Position numbers and translations under genes: made by a program. A stretch of DNA of 64,000 nucleotides from Aalborgiella sp963841045 (GTDB lineage: Bacteria > Pseudomonadota > Gammaproteobacteria > Burkholderiales > Burkholderiaceae_C), in the NCBI GenBank assembly GCA_963841045.1, contig CAWJBD010000004.1, forward strand, positions 90,733 to 154,732, read 5' to 3'. Positions 9,690-17,880 of this stretch are shown piece after piece (position 1 is the first letter of the stretch; every line of letters begins with the position of its first letter). The notes under the pieces are model-generated. The model was not told where the DNA came from. It saw only the letters and a list, made by a program, of their open reading frames with translations, and did not search any database.

Positions 9690-10809
9690 TTTGAACGTGC
9701 CACAGGACGACGCCGGCAATATCACCGAAGACACCCGCATTCGCGCCTCCATTCCGTGCATTCAAATGGCTTTGGACGCTGGTGCGGCTGTGATGGTCAC
9801 ATCGCACCTGGGTCGCCCAACAGAAGGTGCGTTCAAGCCTGAAGATTCGCTCGCACCCGTTGCCAAACGCATGGGTGAGTTGATGAAGCGCGATATTCCA
9901 GTTGTTGCCAATTGGGTGGATGGTGTGAAAGTCGAAGCAGGGCAGTTGGTCATGTTAGAAAACTGCCGCGTCAATGTGGGCGAGAAAAAGAACGCACCTG
10001 AGCTGGCCAAAAAAATGGCTGCTTTGTGCGATATCTTTGTGCACGACGCCTTTGGCACCGCACACCGCGCCGAAGCCTCAACTTACGGCATTGCCCAGTT
10101 TGCACCGATTGCTTGCGCTGGCCCTTTGCTGGCTGCTGAAATGGATGCCATTTCTAAAGCGTTGACTGCACCCAAGCGCCCTTTGGTGGCGATTGTGGCG
10201 GGTTCTAAAGTCTCTACCAAGCTCACCATTTTGGAAAGTCTGGCGAAAAACGTGGACCAGCTCATCGTGGGTGGCGGCATTGCCAACACCTTCATGTTGG
10301 CTGCTGGCCTGAAAATCGGCAAAAGCTTGGCTGAACCTGATTTGTTGCCTGCCGCCAAGGCTGTGATTGAAGCCATGAAAGCGCGTGGCGCTGATGTGCC
10401 AATTCCAACCGATGTGGTCACGGCCAAAACCTTCTCAGCCGACGCTGTGGCGACTGTGAAAGCCGCAACCGACGTGGCAGACGATGATTTGATTTTGGAC
10501 ATTGGCCCTGTCACGGCGAAAAAGCTGGCGGATCAATTGCTCAAAGCCGGCACCATTGTTTGGAATGGCCCAGTGGGGGTGTTTGAATTTGCAGCGTTTG
10601 AAAACGGTACCAAAGTGATCGCCCAAGCGATTGCCGACAGCAGCGCTTTCAGCATTGCAGGTGGCGGCGATACCTTGGCTGCCATTGCCAAATACGGCAT
10701 TGAGAAGCAAGTGGGCTACATCAGTACAGGCGGTGGCGCATTCTTGGAAGTGTTGGAAGGCAAAACCCTGCCCGCATTTGAAATTTTGACTAAGCGGGCA
10801 ACTGCTTAA
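9616..10809 (+). CDS. pgk: Phosphoglycerate kinase
   Basis: ATP-dependent phosphorylation of 3-phosphoglycerate (cbbK). 397 residues from ATG 9616, with an AAAGG site 8-13 bases upstream; a TTG at 9610 is possible but less likely. Landmarks are KRVFIRADLNVPQD at the N-terminus, VTSHLGRPTEG, VHDAFGTAHRAEAS, VAGSKVSTKLTILESL in the hinge, the nucleotide-binding VWNGPVGVFE and the C-terminal GGGDTLAAI...STGGGAFLEVLEG. It follows gap directly, a conserved pairing. The frame is intact throughout. Confidence 0.96.
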   Translation: MNVIRLSDLIAKGQVKGKRVFIRADLNVPQDDAGNITEDTRIRASIPCIQMALDAGAAVMVTSHLGRPTEGAFKPEDSLAPVAKRMGELMKRDIPVVANWVDGVKVEAGQLVMLENCRVNVGEKKNAPELAKKMAALCDIFVHDAFGTAHRAEASTYGIAQFAPIACAGPLLAAEMDAISKALTAPKRPLVAIVAGSKVSTKLTILESLAKNVDQLIVGGGIANTFMLAAGLKIGKSLAEPDLLPAAKAVIEAMKARGADVPIPTDVVTAKTFSADAVATVKAATDVADDDLILDIGPVTAKKLADQLLKAGTIVWNGPVGVFEFAAFENGTKVIAQAIADSSAFSIAGGGDTLAAIAKYGIEKQVGYISTGGGAFLEVLEGKTLPAFEILTKRATA

Positions 10810-10876
10810 TATTGATTGAATACTATAAATATGATAGCAGCTTAGGCAATCAATACGCCGGCTACAGCCTGATTTT
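10810..10876 (+). repeat. Hairpin repeat copy 2 (pgk-fba spacer)
   Basis: Contains ATAGCAGCTTAGGCAATCAATACGCCGGCTACAGCC in two abutting halves (10834-10868). The word CAATCAATA (10847-10855) has an exact upstream inverted partner TATTGATTG (10810-10818). Copy 1 has the corresponding pair AATAAATA/TATTTATT, so the base change is compensated in both arms, suggesting the stem matters. Confidence 0.75.
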
Positions 10877-10938
10877 TCATATATTTTTGATTTAACCTTT
10901 ACAGCTATACATTCACAACTGTTCATTAGGAGAACCCC

Positions 10939-12006
10939 ATGGCACTTATTTCCCTTCGTCAACTGCTGGACCACGCAGCAGAAAACAACTACGGCTTGCC
11001 AGCGTTCAACGTCAACAACATGGAGCAAGTGCAGGCCATCATGCAAGCGGCGGATGCGGTGAACAGCCCAGTGATTTTGCAAGGCTCAGCTGGTGCGCGC
11101 TCTTATGCAGGCGAGCCCTTTTTGCGCCATTTGATTTTGGCTGCGATTGAGCAATACCCGCACATTCCTGTGTGCATGCACCAAGATCACGGCGCGTCAC
11201 CTGGCGTGTGCTTCCGTTCGATTCAATCTGGTTTCAGCTCAGTCATGATGGACGGCAGCTTGAAAGAAGACGGCAAAACACCTTCCAGCTACGAATACAA
11301 CGTCGATGTCACCCGTCGCGTGACCGAAATGGCACATTCAGTTGGCGTGTCGGTTGAAGGCGAATTGGGTTGCTTGGGTTCATTAGAAACAGGCAAAGCC
11401 GGCGAAGAAGACGGCCACGGCGCTGAAGGCGTGTTGGATCATTCTGCTTTGCTGACAGACCCTGACGAAGCGGCTGACTTTGTGAGCAAAACACAGGTGG
11501 ACGCCTTGGCGATTGCCATCGGAACCAGCCACGGCGCGTACAAATTCACCAGCAAACCCACAGGCAAGGTCTTGCGCATTGACCGCGTGAAAGAAATCCA
11601 CAAGCGTATTCCCAGCGTGCATTTGGTGATGCACGGTTCCAGCAGCGTGCCTGAAGACTGGTTGGCCATCATCAACCAATACGGTGGCGACATGGGCGTG
11701 ACCTATGGCGTGCCAGTCGATGAAATCGTGGAAGGCATCAAAAACGGCGTTCGCAAAGTCAACATCGACACCGATTTGCGCATGGCCAGCACAGGCTCCA
11801 TCCGCAAGTTCTTAGCCGAAGACCGCAAAAACTTCGACCCCCGCAAGTTCCTCAAAGAAGCGACCAAAGCCATGCAAGGCATTTGCGCATCCCGCTACGA
11901 GTCCTTCGGCTCAGCCGGCATGGCCAGCAAAATCACCAAAGTGCACAGCTTAGAAACCATGCAAAAGCGCTATGACAAAGGTGAATTGGCTGCGAAAATT
12001 GTTTAA
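10939..12006 (+). CDS. fba: Fructose-bisphosphate aldolase, class II
   Basis: Zn-dependent aldol condensation of DHAP with G3P (or E4P) in the Calvin cycle (cbbA). 355 residues, the standard length for the proteobacterial Calvin subtype. It starts MALISLRQLLDHAAENNYGLPAFNVNNMEQ. The metal ligands lie in CMHQDHGASP and VHLVMHGSSSVPEDW, with the active-site SVEGELGCLGSLETG loop and KVNIDTDLRMASTGSIRKF near the C-terminus. AGGAG lies 9-13 bases before the ATG. Last gene of the cbb cluster, followed by an intrinsic terminator. Confidence 0.96.
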   Translation: MALISLRQLLDHAAENNYGLPAFNVNNMEQVQAIMQAADAVNSPVILQGSAGARSYAGEPFLRHLILAAIEQYPHIPVCMHQDHGASPGVCFRSIQSGFSSVMMDGSLKEDGKTPSSYEYNVDVTRRVTEMAHSVGVSVEGELGCLGSLETGKAGEEDGHGAEGVLDHSALLTDPDEAADFVSKTQVDALAIAIGTSHGAYKFTSKPTGKVLRIDRVKEIHKRIPSVHLVMHGSSSVPEDWLAIINQYGGDMGVTYGVPVDEIVEGIKNGVRKVNIDTDLRMASTGSIRKFLAEDRKNFDPRKFLKEATKAMQGICASRYESFGSAGMASKITKVHSLETMQKRYDKGELAAKIV

Positions 12007-12075
12007 ATTCAACTTAATCAATTACTTTAAGTAAAATAAAAAGTATGTTGATTTAGCTTAATATTTCAAATAACA

Positions 12076-12104
12076 GAGCCGCCTTTTTAGGCGGTTTTGT
12101 TTTG
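12076..12104 (+). terminator. Intrinsic terminator after fba
   Basis: GCCGCC (12078-12083), a short TTTTTA loop, then GGCGG (12090-12094) and TTTTGTTTT. A compact GC stem followed by a T-rich tract about 70 bases after the fba stop closes the Calvin cluster. Confidence 0.85.
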
Positions 12105-12132
12105 GTGCGTGCAATTTTGAATCTCATCTGAT

Positions 12133-12154
12133 ATACTGTAAATTCATACAGTAT
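12133..12154 (+). promoter_or_regulatory. LexA (SOS) box
   Basis: CTGT-N8-ACAG at 12136-12151, a perfect match to the proteobacterial LexA consensus, extended to the palindrome ATACTGT...ACAGTAT (12133-12154). It lies 34 bp upstream of the Y-family polymerase start codon, which predicts damage-inducible expression. A larger imperfect inverted repeat (12109-12126 and 12167-12183) surrounds it. Confidence 0.88.
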
Positions 12155-12184
12155 TTAAATCAAATTTGAGATCAATTTTGCACC

Positions 12185-13486
12185 ATGCTGCGCACACTTT
12201 TTGTTGACTTCAACGCCTACTTTGCTTCGGTTGAGCAGCAGATTAACCCTGCGCTGCGTGGACGGCCTGTGGGGGTTGTGCCGGTGATGGCGGAGACTTC
12301 TTGTTGCATTGCTGCGAGCTATGAAGCCAAGGCCTTTGGCATTAAAACCGGTACCAGCGTGGCGGATGCGCGCAAGATGTGTCCTGAGATCACGCTGATT
12401 GTGGGCAAGCACGAGGTGTATGTCGATTTTCACCACCGCGCGGTGGCGGCGGTGGAACGCATTGCACCGGTGCGCCAGGTGATGAGCATTGACGAAATGG
12501 AGTGCGAATTGACCGGCTCTTGGCGCGGGCGCGAGAAAGCCGAACGCATTGCCATGCAAATCAAGCAAGAGCTGCAAAGCACGGTGGGCACGTGCATGCG
12601 CTGTTCCATCGGCATTGCGCCCAATACCATGCTGGGTAAATTGGCTTCCGACATGCAAAAGCCCAATGGCTTGACGGTGCTGGAGTTGCTGGACATACCT
12701 GGCAAAATTTTGCACCTGAAACCCTCCGCCATCAGCGGCATTGGTCCGCGCATCGAACGCCGCTTGCAGGTCGCCAACATCATCACCATGGCCGATTTGT
12801 ACGCCGCGCCGCGCGATGTGCTGCACAGCGTTTGGGGCGGAGTAGGGGGCAGCGAGATGTACGACAAACTGCGCGGCAAATGGTACGACCCGCGCGAGGC
12901 GGTGACGCGCACTTTAGGGCATTCGCATGTGCTGCCGCCCGATTTGCGCAATGCACAGGGCGCTTGGGGCGTGTTGAACCGATTGACGCAAAAAGCCGGC
13001 ATGCGACTGCGCAAGCAAGGTTACTACGCCACCGGCATGCGCATATTCGTCAAATGCAAGCGCATCAATGAGGTTTCGCACAGTTTGCAGCGACAGGCGA
13101 CGTTTTGCGAATCACAAGACACGGCGTTCTTTTTGCGTGTGTTGGCCAGGCTGTGGGCCGAGTCTGCAGCGCAAGGTTTGCCCCGTACCTTCGTGCCATT
13201 GGCAACGGGTTTGGTGCTGTTTGGCTTGGTGCCGCAAGCGCAGCATACGCCCACGCTGTTCGAGGTCAGCACGCCAATCAACAGCCATAAGAACGTTTAT
13301 CGAAGCGCCAATCCGAGCGATATGGCGAACACAACCGACCGCAGCCGCTTGCACAGCGCCATCGACCACATCAACCGCCTGTACGGCAAAAACGCCTTGT
13401 ACTACGCCAGCGCCCACCACGCACTGGACCATGCGCCCATGCGCATTGCGTTCACGCGGATTCCCGATATTGAAACCGAGCGCTGA
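12185..13486 (+). CDS. Y-family (DinB-like) translesion DNA polymerase
   Basis: Error-prone polymerase expected to copy past damaged bases. 433 residues. The catalytic palm has DFNAYFASVEQ near residue 9 and MSIDEMECEL near residue 100 (the SIDE motif with the metal-binding carboxylates). A helix-hairpin-helix region (LKPSAISGIGPRIERRL) lies near residue 185 and a little-finger-like C-terminus follows. Perfectly placed LexA box upstream, so SOS regulation is well supported. It is longer than E. coli DinB and belongs to the group sometimes mislabelled ImpB, so I give no symbol. Base composition looks more GC-rich than its neighbours. Confidence 0.9.
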   Translation: MLRTLFVDFNAYFASVEQQINPALRGRPVGVVPVMAETSCCIAASYEAKAFGIKTGTSVADARKMCPEITLIVGKHEVYVDFHHRAVAAVERIAPVRQVMSIDEMECELTGSWRGREKAERIAMQIKQELQSTVGTCMRCSIGIAPNTMLGKLASDMQKPNGLTVLELLDIPGKILHLKPSAISGIGPRIERRLQVANIITMADLYAAPRDVLHSVWGGVGGSEMYDKLRGKWYDPREAVTRTLGHSHVLPPDLRNAQGAWGVLNRLTQKAGMRLRKQGYYATGMRIFVKCKRINEVSHSLQRQATFCESQDTAFFLRVLARLWAESAAQGLPRTFVPLATGLVLFGLVPQAQHTPTLFEVSTPINSHKNVYRSANPSDMANTTDRSRLHSAIDHINRLYGKNALYYASAHHALDHAPMRIAFTRIPDIETER

Positions 13487-13637
13487 GTATTTCAGCCAGA
13501 GAGGGTGTGATTGAAACCAGGTCAGCTGATTGACTGGATTACGCGCTGGATAAAGCGTCAAGCTCATTTCAACCCACATTCATAACTTAACATAATATAC
13601 ATCGTATAAAGTAATAAGAAGATTATCTAAGGGTATA

Positions 13638-13646
13638 CCCCATGTA
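13638..13646 (+). promoter_or_regulatory. Possible sigma-32 -10 element upstream of hsp20
   Basis: CCCCATGTA matches the heat-shock sigma factor -10 consensus CCCCATNTA and lies 110 bp before the Hsp20 start. I could not find a clear CTTGAAA-like -35 at the right distance, so this is a partial match supported by the function of the downstream gene. The rest of the 13487-13755 gap shows no gene. Confidence 0.4.
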
Positions 13647-13755
13647 AAGATATTGAAAAACCAACATTGACCACTATCTCATGCCTAGGGAGTTCAGAAA
13701 GTATTTTGAATCGCTTTGAGTTCCCAGTTTATTCACATTTATAGGGAGAATCATC

Positions 13756-14187
13756 ATGACATCACTTGCTACTCGTAATTCATTTTTAAATGACTTTTTT
13801 CGTGACACAGCGCCCAGCTTTTTCATCAAGCCTTTGCACGGTGATCAGTTACCTGATCCTGATCAAATCAAAATCAATGTATCTGAAGGTGCATCCAACT
13901 ACACTGTAACGGCTGAAATTCCAGGCGTGAAAAAAGAAGACATTCATGTCTTGGTTGAAGATGATGTGGTTACGCTTCGTGCTGATATCAAGCAAGAAGA
14001 TCAATCCGCCATCACAGAAAAAGTGTTACGTAGCGAACGCTATTTCGGTACGGTATCACGCAGCTTCAGAATGGCCGAAAACATCGATGAATCGCAATCG
14101 AAAGCCAAATATGAAAATGGCGTTTTAACTTTGACATTGCCTAAAAAAGCGGCTGTTGACACGTCCAAACGACTAACAATTGAGTAA
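13756..14187 (+). CDS. Small heat-shock protein (Hsp20/alpha-crystallin family)
   Basis: ATP-independent holdase that binds unfolding proteins under stress. 143 residues: a short N-terminal arm, an alpha-crystallin domain from about residue 38 (IKINVSEGASNYTVTAEIPGVKKEDIHVLVEDDVVTLRADI) to residue 130, ending with YENGVLTLTLPKKAA and a short tail. AGGGAG lies 9 bases before ATG 13756. Monocistronic between the polymerase gene and an intrinsic terminator, with a possible sigma-32 element upstream. Confidence 0.95.
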   Translation: MTSLATRNSFLNDFFRDTAPSFFIKPLHGDQLPDPDQIKINVSEGASNYTVTAEIPGVKKEDIHVLVEDDVVTLRADIKQEDQSAITEKVLRSERYFGTVSRSFRMAENIDESQSKAKYENGVLTLTLPKKAAVDTSKRLTIE

Positions 14188-14197
14188 TCAAACATAG

Positions 14198-14229
14198 GGG
14201 GATGTTATTAATTGCAACATCCCCTTTTT
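14198..14229 (+). terminator. Intrinsic terminator after hsp20
   Basis: GGGGATGTT (14198-14206) pairs exactly with AACATCCCC (14216-14224) across a 9-base loop and is followed by TTTTT. It lies 11 bp past the hsp20 stop. Confidence 0.92.
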
Positions 14230-14359
14230 AATGCACAGTTATGTTTGTATTTTAAGAGGGTAAAGCCACCGTTTCGAGCCCTTTTTCTTTAATCTCAAGT
14301 ACGCTAATACCACCCAAAGTTAAATTGCTTGGTTATGTTGTAGGTAGCTTATGCCTTTA

Positions 14360-14396
14360 TTTTGTACCGTAGAATGGCTTTAAAGTCGGTACAAAT
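14360..14396 (+). promoter_or_regulatory. Inverted repeat upstream of the GntR gene (possible operator)
   Basis: TTTGTACCG (14361-14369) and CGGTACAAA (14387-14395) are exact inverted copies separated by 17 bp, 26 bp before the GntR start codon. Autoregulation by the GntR protein is the natural guess. The spacing (centres about 26 bp apart) would suit a dimer of dimers. The rest of the 14230-14420 gap shows nothing else I can name. Confidence 0.4.
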
Positions 14397-14420
14397 CATT
14401 GGCTAAATATTTCTTGACCT

Positions 14421-15134
14421 ATGGCTCTCTATCACAAAGTCAAACGTGAACTTATTGCTGACATTCAGTCTGGCAAGTTCTTACTGGACAAACCGTTACC
14501 CAACGAAAGCGATTTGGCCGCAAGGTTTGGCATTTCGATTGGTACTTTGCGTAGAGCTGTTGATGAATTGGTATCCGAACACGTTTTGCTGCGCCAGCAA
14601 GGACGCGGAACTTTTGTGGGACAACTTGACCAAGAACGTTTCATGTACCAGTTCTTCAAAATTGAAAGTGAAGATGGATTACGTGAGTTTCCACAGTCAC
14701 AATTAATCGACTTTGATACAGCCAGAGCAAATTCTGAAGAATCTACTTCTCTAGGCTTGCGTGGTAACCCAAAAGTTTTTCGCATTAAAAACCTGTTATT
14801 GCTACAGGGTAAACCTGTTGTTTATGACAGAATTACGCTGTCTTGCGCCCTCTTCCCAAGCCTCAATCAAGAACAGTTTGTACAAAGGTCTGGCACGATT
14901 TATGATTTGTTTCAGAGGGAGTTTGGCGTTACTGTGGTGGGTGCAGATGAGCGCACGCGTGCTGTACTGGCCGATGCAGATGCTGCTGCAGTTCTACAGA
15001 CTCCGATAGGGTCTCCTGTCTTGCGTGTGACGCGTATCGCACGTACGTTTAACAAACAGCCCGCCGAACTGCGAATATCCATCATCAATTCGCAGGCGCA
15101 TGAACTGGTCAGCAGCACCAATCCCAAATCTTGA
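14421..15134 (+). CDS. GntR/HutC-family transcriptional regulator with UTRA domain
   Basis: 237 residues. The N-terminal winged helix (residues 3-70) has the typical LPNESDLAARFGISIGTLRRAVDELVSEHVLLRQQGRGTFV; the C-terminal UTRA effector-binding domain (about residues 90-232) ends in TRIARTFNKQPAELRISII. It lies just upstream of, and codirectional with, the suyAB operon, so it probably senses a sulfonate or downstream metabolite and controls that operon through the palindrome at 15200-15225. The ligand is unknown. The inverted repeat at 14361-14395 may allow autoregulation. Confidence 0.9.
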   Translation: MALYHKVKRELIADIQSGKFLLDKPLPNESDLAARFGISIGTLRRAVDELVSEHVLLRQQGRGTFVGQLDQERFMYQFFKIESEDGLREFPQSQLIDFDTARANSEESTSLGLRGNPKVFRIKNLLLLQGKPVVYDRITLSCALFPSLNQEQFVQRSGTIYDLFQREFGVTVVGADERTRAVLADADAAAVLQTPIGSPVLRVTRIARTFNKQPAELRISIINSQAHELVSSTNPKS

Positions 15135-15190
15135 ATACAGTTTCCACTAGATTTGATTCGAAATCGGACGCGATTTCCATCAATAACCAG

Positions 15191-15225
15191 TTGACATTGA
15201 TTTAAATCATATATATGATTTAAAT
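15191..15225 (+). promoter_or_regulatory. Strong promoter overlapped by a 26-bp perfect palindrome (suy operon)
   Basis: TTGACA at 15191-15196, a 17-bp spacer and TATGAT at 15214-15219 form a near-consensus sigma-70 promoter. Positions 15200-15225 are a perfect 26-bp palindrome (arms ATTTAAATCATAT / ATATGATTTAAAT) that covers the spacer and the -10. A repressor bound here would block RNA polymerase. The transcript would start near 15226 with a ~70-base leader before suyA. The adjacent GntR protein is the obvious candidate binder. Confidence 0.8.
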
Positions 15226-15295
15226 GCGAGCAATCATTCATTTTGGCGCTACGCAAAAAAATTTCGGCACATAAACATTTATTGGAGGTTCAAAA

Positions 15296-15577
15296 ATGAT
15301 TCATTGCGTATTGCATGATCCCAACGACAGCGTAGCTGTTGTTGTAACTGAAAACGTCAAAGCTGGGGCCACACTGACAGCGCTTATTCTTGACGAAAAT
15401 CGAACAATCGAAATTCCATGCAAAGCGGACATTCCACTTGGACATAAAGTAGCTATGAAGGATATTGCTTCTGGTGACACCATCATCAAATACGGTACCG
15501 ATATTGGCAAAGCTATCGCAGCGATCAAGGCGGGCGATCACGCCCATGTTCACAACATCAAAACCAAGCGCTGGTAA
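15296..15577 (+). CDS. suyA: Putative (2R)-sulfolactate sulfo-lyase, small subunit (UxaA-type SAF protein)
   Basis: A 93-residue SAF-domain protein homologous to the N-terminal part of altronate dehydratase. In sulfonate degraders the same fold is the small subunit of SuyAB, which eliminates sulfite from (R)-sulfolactate to give pyruvate. TGGAGG lies 8 bases upstream of the ATG. The split into a 93-residue and a 391-residue gene, followed by a ComC-type dehydrogenase and facing an hpsN operon, favours SuyA over a sugar-acid dehydratase. Altronate/galactarate dehydratase remains an alternative, but no hexuronate genes are nearby. Confidence 0.82.
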   Translation: MIHCVLHDPNDSVAVVVTENVKAGATLTALILDENRTIEIPCKADIPLGHKVAMKDIASGDTIIKYGTDIGKAIAAIKAGDHAHVHNIKTKRW

Positions 15578-15606
15578 TCGGCCAACACGAAAAGGATCAA
15601 AATATC

Positions 15607-16782
15607 ATGAGTTTCCTAAATCAAAATTCTACTTTCTGGGGTTATCGCCGTGAAAACGGTCGTGTGGGTGTGCGCAATCATGTTGTGATATTGCCGCTGG
15701 ATGATTTGTCTAACGCAGCTGCTGAAGCTGTCGCTCATAACGTGAAAGGCGCAATGGCTATACCACATCCATATGGTCGTTTGCAATTTGGTGCTGATTT
15801 GGACTTGCACTTTGCAACCTTAATTGGTGCAGGTAGCAACCCCAATGTGGCAGCAGTAGTTGTTATTGGTATTGAAGACGGTTGGACGAAAAAAGTGGTA
15901 GACGGTATTGCCAAGACAGGTAAACCAGTCATCGGCTATGGCATTGAAGGCCACGGCGATCATGAAACCATCATGAAAGCTTCAAAGTCAGCCAAAGAAT
16001 ATGTTCAATGGGCTACTGAAAAACACCGTGTGGAATGCCCAATCAATGAATTGTGGGTATCAACGAAATGCGGCGAGTCTGACACAACCAGTGGTTGCGG
16101 TGCAAACCCCACTGTAGGTGATGCATTTGATAAATTGCATGCTTTGAAAACCACATTGGTATTCGGTGAAACTTCCGAAATTACCGGTGGTGAACAAATT
16201 GTTGCAGCACGTTGTGCGAACGACAAAGTTCGTGAACGCTTTACGTTCATGTTCAACCGTTATCAAGACATGATTAACCGTCATAAAACAACAGACTTAT
16301 CTGACTCGCAACCCACAAAAGGCAACATTGCAGGTGGCTTGACAACAATTGAAGAAAAAGCATTGGGTAATATTCAAAAAATCGGTCGCAAGTGCACGGT
16401 TGACGGTGTGATTGATAAAGCAGAAATGCCTACCCATCCTGGTCTTTGGTTCATGGACTCTTCGTCAGCGGCAGCAGAAATGGTCACCTTATGTGCCGCT
16501 TCTGGATTTGTGGTTCACTTCTTCCCTACTGGCCAAGGCAATGTGATCGGCAATGCCATCGTTCCTGTCATCAAGATTTGTGCAAACCCACGCACTGTGC
16601 GCACTATGAGCGAACACATTGACGTCGATTGCTCAGGTTTGTTGCAACGTGAACGAACCATGGATCAGACAGGTGATCAGTTGCTGGAGATGATGATGCG
16701 CACCATCAATGGTCGCTTCACGGCTGCTGAAGCATTGGGACATCGTGAATTTGTATTGACACGATTGTTTGAATCGGCTTAA
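15607..16782 (+). CDS. suyB: Putative (2R)-sulfolactate sulfo-lyase, large subunit (UxaA family)
   Basis: 391-residue large subunit of the UxaA/altronate dehydratase family, Fe-dependent lyases. Visible family motifs are WGYRRENGRVGVRNHVVILP at the start, the conserved TKCGESDTTSGCGANPTVGD around residue 155 with cysteines likely to bind iron, GETSEITGGEQI, and TGQGNVIGNAIVPVIKICANP near the C-terminus. It starts 30 bp after suyA. With SuyA it would convert (R)-sulfolactate to pyruvate and sulfite in the cytoplasm. The assignment combines family and cluster context; substrate specificity cannot be read from sequence alone. Confidence 0.83.
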   Translation: MSFLNQNSTFWGYRRENGRVGVRNHVVILPLDDLSNAAAEAVAHNVKGAMAIPHPYGRLQFGADLDLHFATLIGAGSNPNVAAVVVIGIEDGWTKKVVDGIAKTGKPVIGYGIEGHGDHETIMKASKSAKEYVQWATEKHRVECPINELWVSTKCGESDTTSGCGANPTVGDAFDKLHALKTTLVFGETSEITGGEQIVAARCANDKVRERFTFMFNRYQDMINRHKTTDLSDSQPTKGNIAGGLTTIEEKALGNIQKIGRKCTVDGVIDKAEMPTHPGLWFMDSSSAAAEMVTLCAASGFVVHFFPTGQGNVIGNAIVPVIKICANPRTVRTMSEHIDVDCSGLLQRERTMDQTGDQLLEMMMRTINGRFTAAEALGHREFVLTRLFESA

Positions 16783-16803
16783 TAACTGAGTGAGAATTGA
16801 GCT

Positions 16804-17808
16804 ATGCCGCAACTCACTCTAGACCACGCAGAAAGACTGACTAAGGAAACTTTGCTCAGGGCTGGTGCGTGTGAATCTATGGCTGTTGCGGCTGCTCAAC
16901 ATTTAGTTAAGGCTGAAGCCCAGGGTATAGCTTCGCATGGCTTGATACGTGCGCCTCAGTACGCCAACCATTTGCAAACTGGCAGAGTGAATGGTCAAGC
17001 AAAGCCAATTTTGGTTTCAGGCAGTACAGCAGCGCAGCGAGTTGATGCACAACACGGTTTGTCATTCGAAGCCTGCAGCCTAGCAGTTGATACAGCAATC
17101 AAGATAGCTCAGGTAAACGGTATAGGATTGGTCGGTGTGTTTAACAGCCATCACGCTGGTGTTTTGGTCGATCAAATGCGGCCTGTAGCAGATGCAGGCA
17201 TGATTGGCTTGGCTTTTGCAAATACACCGTCAGCTATGCCAGCAGCAGGTGGTAAAACTGCATTTTTTGGAACCAACCCCATCAGTGCAATTTTCCCACG
17301 CGAGCATCACTCCCCGCTTTTGATTGACATGTCTTTGTCAGAAGCAGCACGGGGTAAAGTAATCGCCGCATCGCAAGCTGGAAAGCCTATACCTTTAGGC
17401 TGGGCACTCGACGCCAATGGTGCCCCTACGACAGATGCTAAAGCAGCATTGGCTGGATCAATGTTACCCTTGGGTGGTGGTGCTAAAGGTTCATTGCTTG
17501 CCATGATGATTGAGGTGATGGTTGGCGCATTGATTGGTTCGCATTTTTCACACGAGGTCATGTCATATTTTGATGAAAGCACAGACCCACCTTCAATGGG
17601 ACAATGCTTCATCGTCATAAATCCGAGTGCGCTTGCTGGTTCTGTGTCGTACTATCAGCGATTCGAATCATTGCTAACAGACATGTTGGCAGACGACGGT
17701 GTCCGCTTGCCAGGTGCATTGCGTTATGAACGCGAAGCAAAAGCACAATCAGACGGTGTTTTTATTTCGGATGATTTATTGAGCAAGTTAAAGCAAGCTA
17801 CAGGCTAA
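16804..17808 (+). CDS. comC: Ldh/MdhC-family dehydrogenase, putative (R)-sulfolactate dehydrogenase
   Basis: 334-residue member of the type 2 malate/L-lactate dehydrogenase family, which includes ComC, the NAD(P)-dependent enzyme interconverting sulfopyruvate and (R)-sulfolactate. Motifs include ASHGLIR (substrate Arg/His near residue 45), NSHHAGVL near residue 115 with the catalytic His, FFGTNPISAIFP and the nucleotide-binding LPLGGGAKGS. It starts 21 bp after suyB. Here it would feed sulfopyruvate into (R)-sulfolactate for SuyAB, or the reverse. Ureidoglycolate or malate dehydrogenases share the fold, so the substrate is inferred from neighbours. Confidence 0.75.
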   Translation: MPQLTLDHAERLTKETLLRAGACESMAVAAAQHLVKAEAQGIASHGLIRAPQYANHLQTGRVNGQAKPILVSGSTAAQRVDAQHGLSFEACSLAVDTAIKIAQVNGIGLVGVFNSHHAGVLVDQMRPVADAGMIGLAFANTPSAMPAAGGKTAFFGTNPISAIFPREHHSPLLIDMSLSEAARGKVIAASQAGKPIPLGWALDANGAPTTDAKAALAGSMLPLGGGAKGSLLAMMIEVMVGALIGSHFSHEVMSYFDESTDPPSMGQCFIVINPSALAGSVSYYQRFESLLTDMLADDGVRLPGALRYEREAKAQSDGVFISDDLLSKLKQATG

Positions 17809-17880
17809 ATACTGAGATACCTAATCTAAATATGAGGTCGGAATTCGAGTTTTTATGAAAATCATACTCCTCTCTGATTT

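Noticed and set aside
12185..13486. Type VI secretion protein ImpB
   Set aside because: The label arises from a naming confusion; the sequence has Y-family polymerase catalytic motifs and a LexA box, with no secretion genes nearby.
15296..16782. Altronate or galactarate dehydratase for hexuronate catabolism
   Set aside because: No uxaB/uxaC, kdg or garD-context genes are nearby; the ComC-type gene and hpsN operon favour sulfolactate sulfo-lyase. Retained as an alternative in the entries.
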